Shown: positions 38,791 to 46,512 of the stretch, in pieces | Layout of the letters: each line of letters begins with the position of its first letter | Position numbering within the stretch: the first letter of the stretch is position 1 | Assembly: GCA_902572225.1 (NCBI GenBank) | Contig: CACGFJ010000005.1 | Coordinates: 1 to 49,482 of the forward strand | Direction of reading: 5' to 3' | Length of the DNA stretch: 49,482 nt | Origin: an uncultured Pelagibacteraceae bacterium | GTDB taxonomy: Bacteria; Pseudomonadota; Alphaproteobacteria; Pelagibacterales; Pelagibacteraceae | Translations under genes and position numbers: made by a program | The notes under the pieces: model-generated | Database searches by the model: none | Told to the model about the DNA's origin: nothing | Seen by the model: only the letters and a program-made list of their open reading frames with translations

Positions 38791-40032
38791 ATGTCCTCAG
38801 AAACATTTACATATAAAGGTATTTCAGCAGGCAAATATATTGAGGGTGAAATAGAAGCCTTAAATCAAGAGGAGGCGTCATATAAGCTTAAAGAACAAAA
38901 GATAATAATCACTAATTTAGTTAAAACTAAAAAGAAAAAAGCAGCTAAAGAAAAAGGTAAAAAAAGCAGTTTTTCTTTTGGAAAGAAAAAAATTACGCCT
39001 CAAGATGTAATGATTTTCTCAAAACAATTTGCAACCATGGTTAAGGCAGGTCTTCCAATTTTAAATGTACTTTCAATGTTACGTGATCAAATTGAGCATC
39101 CAACAATGAAAGAAATTATTGAGGATATTAGAAAAAGTCTAGAAGGAGGTATCACACTTTCAAAATGCTTTGAAAAATACCCAAAGGTTTTTGATAATAT
39201 TTATATAAACTTAATAAAAGCAGGTGAAGCTAGTGGTAAATTGGATGTTTTCTTACTCAAATTAGTAGATTCACTAGAAAAAAGAGAAAAAGTTAAAAAG
39301 AAAATTAAAAGTGCATTAACCTATCCTGTTGTCATGTTTACAGTAGCAATAACTGTAATGGTATTCATGTTAATTAAAGTTGTTCCAATATTTGCTGAAA
39401 TGTATGAAGGAATGGGAGTACCATTACCAACTCCAACTGCAGTTATTATGAATGCTAGTAATTTTATGAGAGGAGCAGGTGGTTTAACTTTATTTTTTGT
39501 TTTTGCAATAGGATTTGCTATCTTTAAATACACAACAACTAAAATACCTGCCGTAAGATATAAATGGCATTATAGAGTTTTAAAAATGCCTGTATTTGGA
39601 GATATGATTTTAAAATCTCTAATTGCAAGAGTATCTCTTATTATGGGTAACCTTAGCTCTGCAGGTGTAAATTTGCTAGAGAGTATAGAAATTGCAAAAC
39701 AAGTAAGCAATAATGATGTTGTTACTCAAGCTTTAGAAAATGTTAAAAAAGGTGTTTTTTCAGGAGACACATTAACTAAACTATTTTTAAAAGAGCCAGT
39801 ATTCCCGCCAACTTTTAGTCAATTAATATCTGTCGGTGAACAAACTGGTAATTTGGATGAAATGTTTACATCAGTATCAGCTTATTATGAAGAAGAGTTT
39901 GATACAGCTGTTGATAATATGTCGAGTTTAATTGAGCCGATTATGATTGTATTTATGGGAACAATGATCGGTGGCTTAATGATAGCTATGTATTCACCAA
40001 TCTTTAATGTCGGTGCAATTATTGGAAGTTAA
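38791..40032 (+). CDS. pilC: Pilus inner-membrane core protein PilC
   Basis: Polytopic platform protein driven by PilB and PilT. It has 413 residues with two type II secretion F domains (about 70-195 and 275-398), membrane helices near 180, 225 and 385, and a Lys-rich stretch (45-66) after the N-terminal domain. Conserved GLPI, GEASGKLD and GEQTGNLDEM segments are visible. It closes the plus-strand pilus machine operon, three bases after pilB, and its end overlaps the convergent kinase gene by four bases. Confidence 0.94.
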   Translation: MSSETFTYKGISAGKYIEGEIEALNQEEASYKLKEQKIIITNLVKTKKKKAAKEKGKKSSFSFGKKKITPQDVMIFSKQFATMVKAGLPILNVLSMLRDQIEHPTMKEIIEDIRKSLEGGITLSKCFEKYPKVFDNIYINLIKAGEASGKLDVFLLKLVDSLEKREKVKKKIKSALTYPVVMFTVAITVMVFMLIKVVPIFAEMYEGMGVPLPTPTAVIMNASNFMRGAGGLTLFFVFAIGFAIFKYTTTKIPAVRYKWHYRVLKMPVFGDMILKSLIARVSLIMGNLSSAGVNLLESIEIAKQVSNNDVVTQALENVKKGVFSGDTLTKLFLKEPVFPPTFSQLISVGEQTGNLDEMFTSVSAYYEEEFDTAVDNMSSLIEPIMIVFMGTMIGGLMIAMYSPIFNVGAIIGS

Positions 40033-40457
40033 TAATTTATTTTTTTAGACAAAATTAAATGGTTAATCCAAGGCTTTTCGCCTTCTTTAAATACTACTGC
40101 ATCCATTATTTGTTGAATAAAAAAAGTTCCAAGTCCTCCAGGTTTAATATCATCAATTTTTCTATGTCGAATTTTATCTTTTTCAACTGGTCTTCCTTTA
40201 TCAAAAAATCCAATTTCTAAATTTCCATTTGATAAAGAAATTTTAATCTCCATTTTATCTTCAGTATCTTCACCTTGGTAAGCATGTTTTACAATATTTT
40301 GGGCTGCTTCTGCTATTGCTAGTACAAGTTCATCTTTTAAATCTTGATCAATATTTACTTTTTCAAAAACTTCTCTTGAAAAACTTCTTACATCTTTAAG
40401 ACTAGATGAACTTACAACAAAATCTCTTTGTTCTGATATTTGAGCAAGGTTATTCAT
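40029..40457 (-). CDS. RsbW/SpoIIAB-like anti-sigma-factor kinase (HATPase)
   Basis: Predicted serine kinase of a partner-switching system that phosphorylates the adjacent STAS protein. It has 142 residues, normal for the family. The Bergerat-fold motifs are the N box AIAEAAQNIVKHAY (N54), the G1 box FFDKGRP (D86) and the G2 box PGGLGTFFIQ (about 106-114). It follows the STAS gene with a three-base gap, as rsbV-rsbW usually do, and overlaps the end of pilC. No sigma factor gene is seen nearby, so the output partner is unknown and may not be a sigma factor. Confidence 0.9.
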   Translation of the reverse strand: MNNLAQISEQRDFVVSSSSLKDVRSFSREVFEKVNIDQDLKDELVLAIAEAAQNIVKHAYQGEDTEDKMEIKISLSNGNLEIGFFDKGRPVEKDKIRHRKIDDIKPGGLGTFFIQQIMDAVVFKEGEKPWINHLILSKKINY

Positions 40458-40460
40458 TAT

Positions 40461-40760
40461 TTATCCTAAGTTTAAAATTTGCTCCAGTTTTGCCATCATA
40501 ATTACTTTTAAAACTGACTTACTAATATCTTTTAAAATGACTTTTGTTCCAAGTTCAGTTGCTTTTTGATGACTTTCAATTAGTACAGATATTCCAGATG
40601 AGTCCATATACTGGACTTCTTTTAGATTTAGATGAACTTCTTTTTTTGCCTCAATAAGAGGCATTATAACTTCTTTTGCCTTTTCAGTTACATCCATATC
40701 AATTTCACCATCAAGGTGAACAATTGATATTTCGCCTTCTTCTGTTACTTTGTATGACAT
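40461..40760 (-). CDS. STAS-domain anti-sigma-factor antagonist (RsbV/SpoIIAA-like)
   Basis: Predicted small switch protein of 99 residues made of one STAS domain. The phosphorylation loop reads YMDSSGISVL; by comparison with SpoIIAA the target serine is S55. The N-terminal strand contains IVHLDGEIDM. In the family model, the unphosphorylated form captures the kinase and the PP2C phosphatases reset it. It is transcribed together with the kinase, toward pilC, and its start faces the pilin gene across a 142-base spacer. Confidence 0.92.
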   Translation of the reverse strand: MSYKVTEEGEISIVHLDGEIDMDVTEKAKEVIMPLIEAKKEVHLNLKEVQYMDSSGISVLIESHQKATELGTKVILKDISKSVLKVIMMAKLEQILNLG

Positions 40761-40902
40761 AATTATTAATATTTATTAAATTTCCCAATGAAATCAACAA
40801 AAATGACCCATTTTGAATATATTATGTATGTAGATATTGACTTTTAAAAGATATAATTATTATGTATATACATATTTTTTATTTAAAATAGGATCATAAA
40901 TT
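40761..40902. promoter_or_regulatory. Divergent control region of STAS/kinase and pilin genes
   Basis: Contains TTGACT at 40837-40842, two near-identical 12-base units ATTATGTATGTA (40821-40832) and ATTATGTATATA (40859-40870), and a perfect 14-base palindrome TATGTATATACATA (40861-40874) overlapping the second unit. A -10 consistent with the TTGACT would fall on the palindrome (TATGTA, 18-base spacer). TATAAT at 40852 is too close to that -35. A GGATC-like element precedes the pilin ATG. I saw no RpoN-type -24/-12 site. Confidence 0.45.
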
Positions 40903-41370
40903 ATGAAAAAAAATAATAAAGGTTTTACACTTATAGAATTATTAGTTGTTGTAGCCATCATTGGTATTTTAGCTGCCGTTGGAGTAGTTGCTTATTCTGG
41001 TTACACAAAGGGAGCAAAAAAATCAGCTGTTAAATCAAATCAAGCAGCAGTACTTAAGTATGTGGCTGCTGAGCTTAAAAAATGCGAAATTGGGGAGACT
41101 GAAGTGATGGTCAAAGGCACAAAAAAATTGACTTGTGCTAACAGAAAATCTTCAGGAAATGTTGCGACGGCTACAAATGATGCTTTAGGATCAGAATTTA
41201 AAAATCCTTATACGACATCTAATTCTGCAATCAAAACAACTAAATTAACTTCTTGTGGTACAGGTGATGAAGGTTATACAAGTGTCACAGATAATGGTAC
41301 CACAGTAGAAATTATATCTTGTGAAGTCAGTGGAGCCACTTTGCTGACAGGCACTGTTACCATAGAATAA
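40903..41370 (+). CDS. pilA: Major type IV pilin PilA (probable)
   Basis: Predicted pilus fibre subunit of 155 residues. The short leader MKKNNKG is followed by FTLIELLVVVAIIGILAAVGV, a perfect type IVa prepilin motif with Glu at mature position 5. The globular domain has four cysteines (in KKCEIG, LTCANR, TSCGTG and ISCEV), which could form two disulfides. It has its own upstream control region, short leader and separate position from the minor pilins, which favours the major-pilin role; expression level cannot be judged here. Confidence 0.88.
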   Translation: MKKNNKGFTLIELLVVVAIIGILAAVGVVAYSGYTKGAKKSAVKSNQAAVLKYVAAELKKCEIGETEVMVKGTKKLTCANRKSSGNVATATNDALGSEFKNPYTTSNSAIKTTKLTSCGTGDEGYTSVTDNGTTVEIISCEVSGATLLTGTVTIE

Positions 41371-41385
41371 AGTAAAAAAATTCTT

Positions 41386-41793
41386 ATGACAACCAGGAGC
41401 TCAGGTTTTACCTTAATTGAGCTTTTGGTTGTTGTTGCAATTCTTGGAATAATTTCAGCAATAGGAATAGTAAGCTATAACGGCTACGTTTCGTCAGCAA
41501 AAAGGAAATCTGCAGAAAATATAATTTTACAAATTTCGCTTGCACAAAGTGAATTCTACTCCGATGAGGATGAATATTTTACTCCTGGATGCGGACCTAA
41601 TAATTCAACATCGACTACTTTAGAAACAAAACTACTTGGTGGGTCCGACGTTATTACCCCTGAGATTGGTTATGAATTTTGTTCTCAAGGATCTGCGGAA
41701 ACTTATACAATTATTGCTCAAGAAACTGGAGCTAAATCACCATGCAAAATTGAATATACAGATAAGTCTGTTTGGACACGAACAAATTGTTAA
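41386..41793 (+). CDS. Second type IV pilin, PilE/PilA-like
   Basis: Predicted pilin of 135 residues, beginning MTTRSSG then FTLIELLVVVAILGIISAIGI. The helix continues to SLAQSEFYSDEDEYF, a segment characteristic of PilE-like pilins. Four cysteines lie in the globular region (PGCGPN, EFCSQG, SPCKIE and the final Cys), the last closing a C-terminal loop. It follows the first pilin by 15 bases and is probably cotranscribed. It could be a minor pilin or an alternative major subunit. Confidence 0.85.
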   Translation: MTTRSSGFTLIELLVVVAILGIISAIGIVSYNGYVSSAKRKSAENIILQISLAQSEFYSDEDEYFTPGCGPNNSTSTTLETKLLGGSDVITPEIGYEFCSQGSAETYTIIAQETGAKSPCKIEYTDKSVWTRTNC

Positions 41794-41795
41794 TA

Positions 41796-42047
41796 ATGAA
41801 CATTGAGATTAGTAAATATTTAGAAAAAGTTAAATTTATTTTTTCTGGAGATCTCTCAAAAAATTTTAAGATCTATACAACTCTTAGTTTAGCATGGATA
41901 ATTTTTATTGGGTACTTGACTTGGTGGAACGGTTTAAGAAGTCCAATGTTAGACAAAAGCTTTAGATGGGATGAGTGGTTTTGGTTTGGGATTGTTCCAG
42001 CTCTTTCTCCGTATCTATTTTATTTTATCTGGAAAAAAAAAGAGTAA
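41796..42047 (+). CDS. Small two-helix membrane protein of unknown function
   Basis: I do not recognise this 83-residue protein. From ATG 41796 (two bases after the pilin stop) it has a short polar N-terminus, a Trp-containing membrane helix (about 31-49, LSLAWIIFIGYLTWW), a loop with RSPMLDKSFRWDEWF and a second helix (about 64-80), ending in Lys and Glu. A longer reading from 41772 would run inside the pilin gene and is unlikely. It lies between a pilin and the ammonium-transporter fusion; it could serve either or neither. Confidence 0.65.
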   Translation: MNIEISKYLEKVKFIFSGDLSKNFKIYTTLSLAWIIFIGYLTWWNGLRSPMLDKSFRWDEWFWFGIVPALSPYLFYFIWKKKE

Positions 42048-42114
42048 CCAACCTATTTTGACCATCTATTTTCTATGATGAACTTTAAAATAAATATAAC
42101 CTTAAGAGGATGAA

Positions 42115-44265
42115 GTGGAGAATATAGATCTGGAATCGGTTAAGTCATTTGTAGATACTCTTTGGGTTATAGATTGCGCTATACTTGTTTTTATAATGCA
42201 AGCAGGTTTCATGTGCATGGAAACAGGTTTATCAAGACATAAAAATAGCATTAACGTGGCTCTTAAAAATGCTGCTGACTTCGGTCTCGCGGTTGTAATT
42301 TTTTGGATATTTGGTTTTGGTTTAATGTTTGGAAAAAGTTTTAATGGGTATTTTGGTACTGACTTGTTCTTTTTTAAAACTGATCAAGCTGAATACATGA
42401 CATATTTTGTATTCCAAGCAATGTTCGTTGCAACTGCAGCTACAATTGTTTCAGGAGCTGTTGCTGAAAGAATGAAGTTCAATGGTTATTTAATAATCAC
42501 TATTATAGCTACTGGAATAATATATCCAATAGTTGGCCATTGGGCATGGTCATCAAGTTATTTAAATAATATTGATGCTACAAGACAATTACTTGCAGTA
42601 ACTGGGCAAGTTAAAACCACTGGATGGCTGACAGATATTGGATTTGTTGACTTTGCAGGAAGCACCATTGTTCACTCAGTTGGAGGTTGGATTGCATTAT
42701 CGGCAGTTTTAATTTTAGGTCCTAGAATAGGAAAATATTCAGATGCAAACAAAGGAAAATTCACAGGATCAAGTTTCCCTTTAGCAGTATTGGGAACTTT
42801 AATTTTATGGTTTGGATGGTTTGGTTTTAATGGTGGAAGTAATGGAGCTATGGATGATGCCGTTCCACTAATTTTAATAAATACATTTCTTGCTGCTTCT
42901 TTTGGTTTATTAACAGGTCTTGGAATTTCATTTGCATTGTTTAAAAAACCAGATCCTTACTATGTAATCCTTGGACCACTTGCAGGGTTAGTTGCAATCA
43001 CAGCAGGATGTAATTCGATGACATCAGTGACCTCGATCTTTGTTGGAATTATAGGAGCGGTTGTTGCAATTTTTGTAAATGAATTTTTAAATAAATTTGA
43101 AATCGATGATGTTGTTGGAGCTGTTCCTGTTCATTTAGCAGCAGGGGTTTGGGGAACTATTGCAGTTGGATTATTTAGCGATCTTGAAATACTTGGAACA
43201 GGATTAACTAGACTAGAACAAATCAAAGTTCAATTTATTGGAATTGTTTCAATCGGCGTATTCTCATTTTTTGGATCTTATATTTTATTGAAAATTTTAA
43301 ATTACTTTTATCCATTAAGAGTAAGTCCATTGCACGAAGAATTAGGTTTGAATATTGCTGAACATAATGCAACTTCTGTTGAACACGATTTAATTACTAT
43401 TTTAGAAAAACAGTCTGAATCTGGTGACTTAACTATTAGAGGTCCACAAGATCCATTTACTGCTGGAGGTGTGATCGGTCTTTATTACAATAGATTGATG
43501 AACAAACTAGAAACCAGTGAAGCTGAAAAGAAAGTGTGGAGAGACAGAATTTCAAATGAAGTAAAACTTGCAGTAAAAGTCCAAGAAAACTTTTTACCAA
43601 AAAGAAATTTAGAAAATTACCCTGTGCACGGAATTAATATTGCTGCTAGAGAAGTTTCTGGAGATTTCTTCAGCTTTTACCCCCACAATGATAGTGTTTA
43701 CTTTATTATTGCAGATGTTGCTGGCAAAGGAATTCATGCCGGAATGGTAATGGCAAAAGCATCAACTTTATTTGAGATTATGTCTAGAGATCAAGTAGAT
43801 CCAGATGAAATGATGTTTCATATGAATAATGATCTATTTTTAACTAAAACTGGAGGAATGTTTGTTACTAGTATTTTGGGAGAATATAATATGAGGACTG
43901 ATGAATTAAGATGGGTAAATGGAGGTCATCAACCAGCTTTAATTAGATCATCATCTGGAAATTATGAACAATTTGAAAGTAATTCACCACCAATGGGAGT
44001 AATACTTCAAAAGGATAAATCAGTTTATAAAACTCACAAAATTAAGCTAGAAAATAACAGATTTTATGCGTTCACCGATGGTTTATCTGAAAGTTTAAAT
44101 AGCTCAGGTGAAGAAATAGGAATAGATGGATCATTAAAAATAATAGAGCAAAATTTCAATACAGATTCTAGCAAACAATTATCAGATATATCAAATTCAG
44201 TAATTAATACTGCTGGGGATAATAAGTTAAGTGACGACTTAACCCTAATATCAATAGGTAAATAA
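42115..44265 (+). CDS. Ammonium transporter fused to PP2C/SpoIIE serine phosphatase
   Basis: Single 716-residue protein. Residues 1-400 are a full Amt/MEP/Rh channel with about eleven membrane helices; conserved features include the pore Asp and first twin His in DFAGSTIVHSVGGW, the second His in VPVHLAAGVWGTI, and QAMFVATAATIVSGAVAER. The usual Amt C-terminal HEELGLNIAEHN (from 404) is followed by a HAMP-like linker (SGDLTIRGPQDPFTAGGVIG), a helix (460-500) and a PP2C/SpoIIE domain (504-716) with its metal motifs SGDFFSF, IADVAGKGIHAG, FTDGLSE and DDLTLISIG. The start is GTG with AGAGGA four bases upstream. Predicted to import or sense ammonium and dephosphorylate a STAS protein, perhaps the one at 40461. 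Confidence 0.92.
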   Translation: MENIDLESVKSFVDTLWVIDCAILVFIMQAGFMCMETGLSRHKNSINVALKNAADFGLAVVIFWIFGFGLMFGKSFNGYFGTDLFFFKTDQAEYMTYFVFQAMFVATAATIVSGAVAERMKFNGYLIITIIATGIIYPIVGHWAWSSSYLNNIDATRQLLAVTGQVKTTGWLTDIGFVDFAGSTIVHSVGGWIALSAVLILGPRIGKYSDANKGKFTGSSFPLAVLGTLILWFGWFGFNGGSNGAMDDAVPLILINTFLAASFGLLTGLGISFALFKKPDPYYVILGPLAGLVAITAGCNSMTSVTSIFVGIIGAVVAIFVNEFLNKFEIDDVVGAVPVHLAAGVWGTIAVGLFSDLEILGTGLTRLEQIKVQFIGIVSIGVFSFFGSYILLKILNYFYPLRVSPLHEELGLNIAEHNATSVEHDLITILEKQSESGDLTIRGPQDPFTAGGVIGLYYNRLMNKLETSEAEKKVWRDRISNEVKLAVKVQENFLPKRNLENYPVHGINIAAREVSGDFFSFYPHNDSVYFIIADVAGKGIHAGMVMAKASTLFEIMSRDQVDPDEMMFHMNNDLFLTKTGGMFVTSILGEYNMRTDELRWVNGGHQPALIRSSSGNYEQFESNSPPMGVILQKDKSVYKTHKIKLENNRFYAFTDGLSESLNSSGEEIGIDGSLKIIEQNFNTDSSKQLSDISNSVINTAGDNKLSDDLTLISIGK

Positions 44266-44337
44266 TAATCTAAGCAAAATAAACCCGCGATCAAATATCA
44301 TATATAATAATTATATCTTAAAAAATATATTTCCAAC

Positions 44338-45579
44338 GTGGATGAAAAAAATCTAAAAATTGGTATTATTGGCGCCGGTATACAAGGTGTTTGTAATGCT
44401 TTATTTCTCCAAAAAAAAGGTTTTCAGGTTACACTTTTTGATAGAGAAGAGCCCGGTAGTGCAGCATCATATGGAAATGCTGGTCACTTTTCTCCTTATG
44501 CGTCTGTTCCCTTAAACAGACCAGATGTCATAGCAGACGTTCCTTCAATGTTAATTAGCTCAAGAGGACCTCTTGCTTTAAAATGGAACTATGTTCCAAA
44601 AATGATCCCGTGGTTTGCAAGATTTATTTTAAATTGTAGAGAAGAAAAAATGATGCATACAGCTAAAAATATGCATCAAATTTTAGATCAATCATTACCA
44701 GCATTCGATGAATTATTTGATGAAATTGATTTAGATGGGTTAGTTGAAAATAATGGCATTCTCTATGTTTGGACAGATCAAAATATGAAAAGTAGAGAAT
44801 TAGAAATTAGAATTAGAGATCAATTGGGAGTGAAACAACAGTTAGTTAACAAAAAAGAAATTCATGATTTAGAACCAAACTTAAAACCATTTTATCATGG
44901 TGGGGTATTTTATGATTATGCAAGACATGCAAGGAATCCAAGAAAAATTTTAATAAAGTTATTTGAAAATTTTGTTAACAAAGGTGGCAAATTTTTAAAA
45001 TTAAATATCCAAGATATAGATTTTGATGAAGAAAAACCTGTATTAAGAACAGAAACACAAAGATTTATTTTTGATAAACTAGTTATTGCATGTGGAGCAT
45101 TTTCAAAAAGATTAACTGATAAATTACATGAAAACATTCCTTTAGATACTGAAAGAGGATATCACGTTCATTTTAAAGACTATGATCATTTAATTTCAAG
45201 ACCCATTGTTTACGCAAATAGAGGTTTTGGAATGACACCAATGGAACAGGGGTTGCGTGTTGTTGGAACTGTAGAATTTGGAGGTTTAGAAAACTCTCCA
45301 TCTAAATCGAGAATAAAAAACTTGATATTAAACGCAAAGGATATGTTAGATGGTTTACCAGAACATAAAGATGAGTGGCTTGGTTTTAGACCTACATTGC
45401 CAGATTTTCTACCAGTTCTAGGGCCTTCAAAAAACTATAAAAATGTTTTTTATTCATTTGGTCATCATCATTTAGGTTGGACGCTTGGTGCAATATCAGG
45501 AAAAATTATATCTAAAATGATCTCTGGTGAGAATACTAACTTAGATTTACAGCCATACAGTTCAATAAGGTTTAGTTAA
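44338..45579 (+). CDS. dadA: FAD-dependent amino acid oxidoreductase, DadA-like
   Basis: Predicted membrane-associated D-amino-acid dehydrogenase or related oxidase; it would convert an amino acid to its 2-oxo acid and pass electrons to quinone. It has 413 residues. The N-terminal ADP-binding motif is GIIGAGIQGVCNA, followed by LFDREEPGSAASYGNAGHFSP, a DadA hallmark, and the C-terminal FAD segment FGHHHLGWTLGAISG. The start is GTG at 44338; no better ATG was found. The substrate cannot be told: D-amino acids, sarcosine- or proline-type compounds are all possible for this superfamily. An A+T-rich spacer with TATAAT (44303-44308) precedes it. Confidence 0.82.
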   Translation: MDEKNLKIGIIGAGIQGVCNALFLQKKGFQVTLFDREEPGSAASYGNAGHFSPYASVPLNRPDVIADVPSMLISSRGPLALKWNYVPKMIPWFARFILNCREEKMMHTAKNMHQILDQSLPAFDELFDEIDLDGLVENNGILYVWTDQNMKSRELEIRIRDQLGVKQQLVNKKEIHDLEPNLKPFYHGGVFYDYARHARNPRKILIKLFENFVNKGGKFLKLNIQDIDFDEEKPVLRTETQRFIFDKLVIACGAFSKRLTDKLHENIPLDTERGYHVHFKDYDHLISRPIVYANRGFGMTPMEQGLRVVGTVEFGGLENSPSKSRIKNLILNAKDMLDGLPEHKDEWLGFRPTLPDFLPVLGPSKNYKNVFYSFGHHHLGWTLGAISGKIISKMISGENTNLDLQPYSSIRFS

Positions 45580-45606
45580 AAGTAATCTTTTATAGTAATC
45601 TATTTA

Positions 45607-46512
45607 ATGCTTGAAAATAAAAGTAATATCATAATTGCATCTATTTTGCTTTTTTTAGCAGCTTTGTTTTGGTCTGGAAATTTTATTGTCGGAAAGATAG
45701 CGGGTTTAAATGAAATACCTCCTATATCTTTAAACATATTAAGATGGTCATTGGCGTTTCTAATTTTACTACCTTTCACTTACAAAGAGATGTTTGAAAA
45801 AAAAGAATTAATTTTTAAAAACATTTATCTCTTATGTTTTTTAGGGATAACGGCGGTAAGTATTTTTAATTCGGCTCTTTTTTATTCTTTGAAAACTACA
45901 CAAGTGATTACAGGTGTACTTATGATCTCAACTGTCCCAGTTATGATTATTTTATTTTCAATTATTTTAAAAATAGAAAAAACAAATACATTTCAAGTTT
46001 TGGGAGTAATATTTTCTTTACTAGGAGTAATATTTATAATTTCAAAAGCAGATTTTGAAGTCTTTAAAAATTTAGCTTTTGAAAAAGGAGATTTATTTGC
46101 ATTATTTGCAATGATATCATGGTCACTTTATTCAGCACTTTTAAAGAAAAAAAATTATGGATTATCTCCAATAACTTTACTTCAAGTTGTTATTGGTCTT
46201 GGTGTAATATTTCTTATACCAATGTATGCAATAGATTATATTTACATTGGTAATCGAATTATAATTAATACAAATTTCATTCTTGTTTTATCTTATGTGG
46301 TTCTTTTGCCTGGCATCATTTCATTCTTTTTTTGGATAAAAGGTGTTGCTTTGATAGGAGCTAATAGAGCAGGAATTTATTTACATTTAATGCCAATTCT
46401 TGCTGCAATTCTTGCAATGATAATATTTGATGAAGTATTACTATTTTATCATTATATCGGTGGAATATTTATTGTTTCAGGGATATTACTTTCAAACAAA
46501 AAAAATGCTTAA
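45607..46512 (+). CDS. EamA-family (DMT) transporter
   Basis: Inner-membrane permease of 301 residues with ten predicted helices in two EamA repeats (about 9-140 and 155-297). It opens SIILFLAALFWSGNFIVGKIAG, typical of RhaT/EamA exporters. These proteins usually export amino acids, their derivatives or other small metabolites. The gene lies between an amino acid oxidoreductase and a hydroxyacid dehydrogenase, so a related metabolite is plausible. Its end overlaps the next gene by eight bases. Confidence 0.88.
   Translation: MLENKSNIIIASILLFLAALFWSGNFIVGKIAGLNEIPPISLNILRWSLAFLILLPFTYKEMFEKKELIFKNIYLLCFLGITAVSIFNSALFYSLKTTQVITGVLMISTVPVMIILFSIILKIEKTNTFQVLGVIFSLLGVIFIISKADFEVFKNLAFEKGDLFALFAMISWSLYSALLKKKNYGLSPITLLQVVIGLGVIFLIPMYAIDYIYIGNRIIINTNFILVLSYVVLLPGIISFFFWIKGVALIGANRAGIYLHLMPILAAILAMIIFDEVLLFYHYIGGIFIVSGILLSNKKNA

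Noticed and set aside
32698-40032. The plus-strand secretion genes as a type II secretion system
   Set aside because: Adjacent pilT, pilY1 and pilV/W/X-type minor pilins and true pilins, with no gspC/F/G/M-style set, indicate a type IV pilus.
40852-40857. TATAAT upstream of the pilin gene as its -10
   Set aside because: It is only nine bases from the TTGACT and has no other convincing -35; possible only with an unseen activator.
40761-40902. RpoN (-24/-12) promoter for the pilin gene
   Set aside because: No GG-N10-GC pattern was found in the spacer, although some bacteria use RpoN for pilA.
46427-46504. Longer N-terminus for the hydroxyacid dehydrogenase
   Set aside because: The extra 26 residues are read from inside the EamA gene in another frame and do not match the family start; ATG 46505 does.
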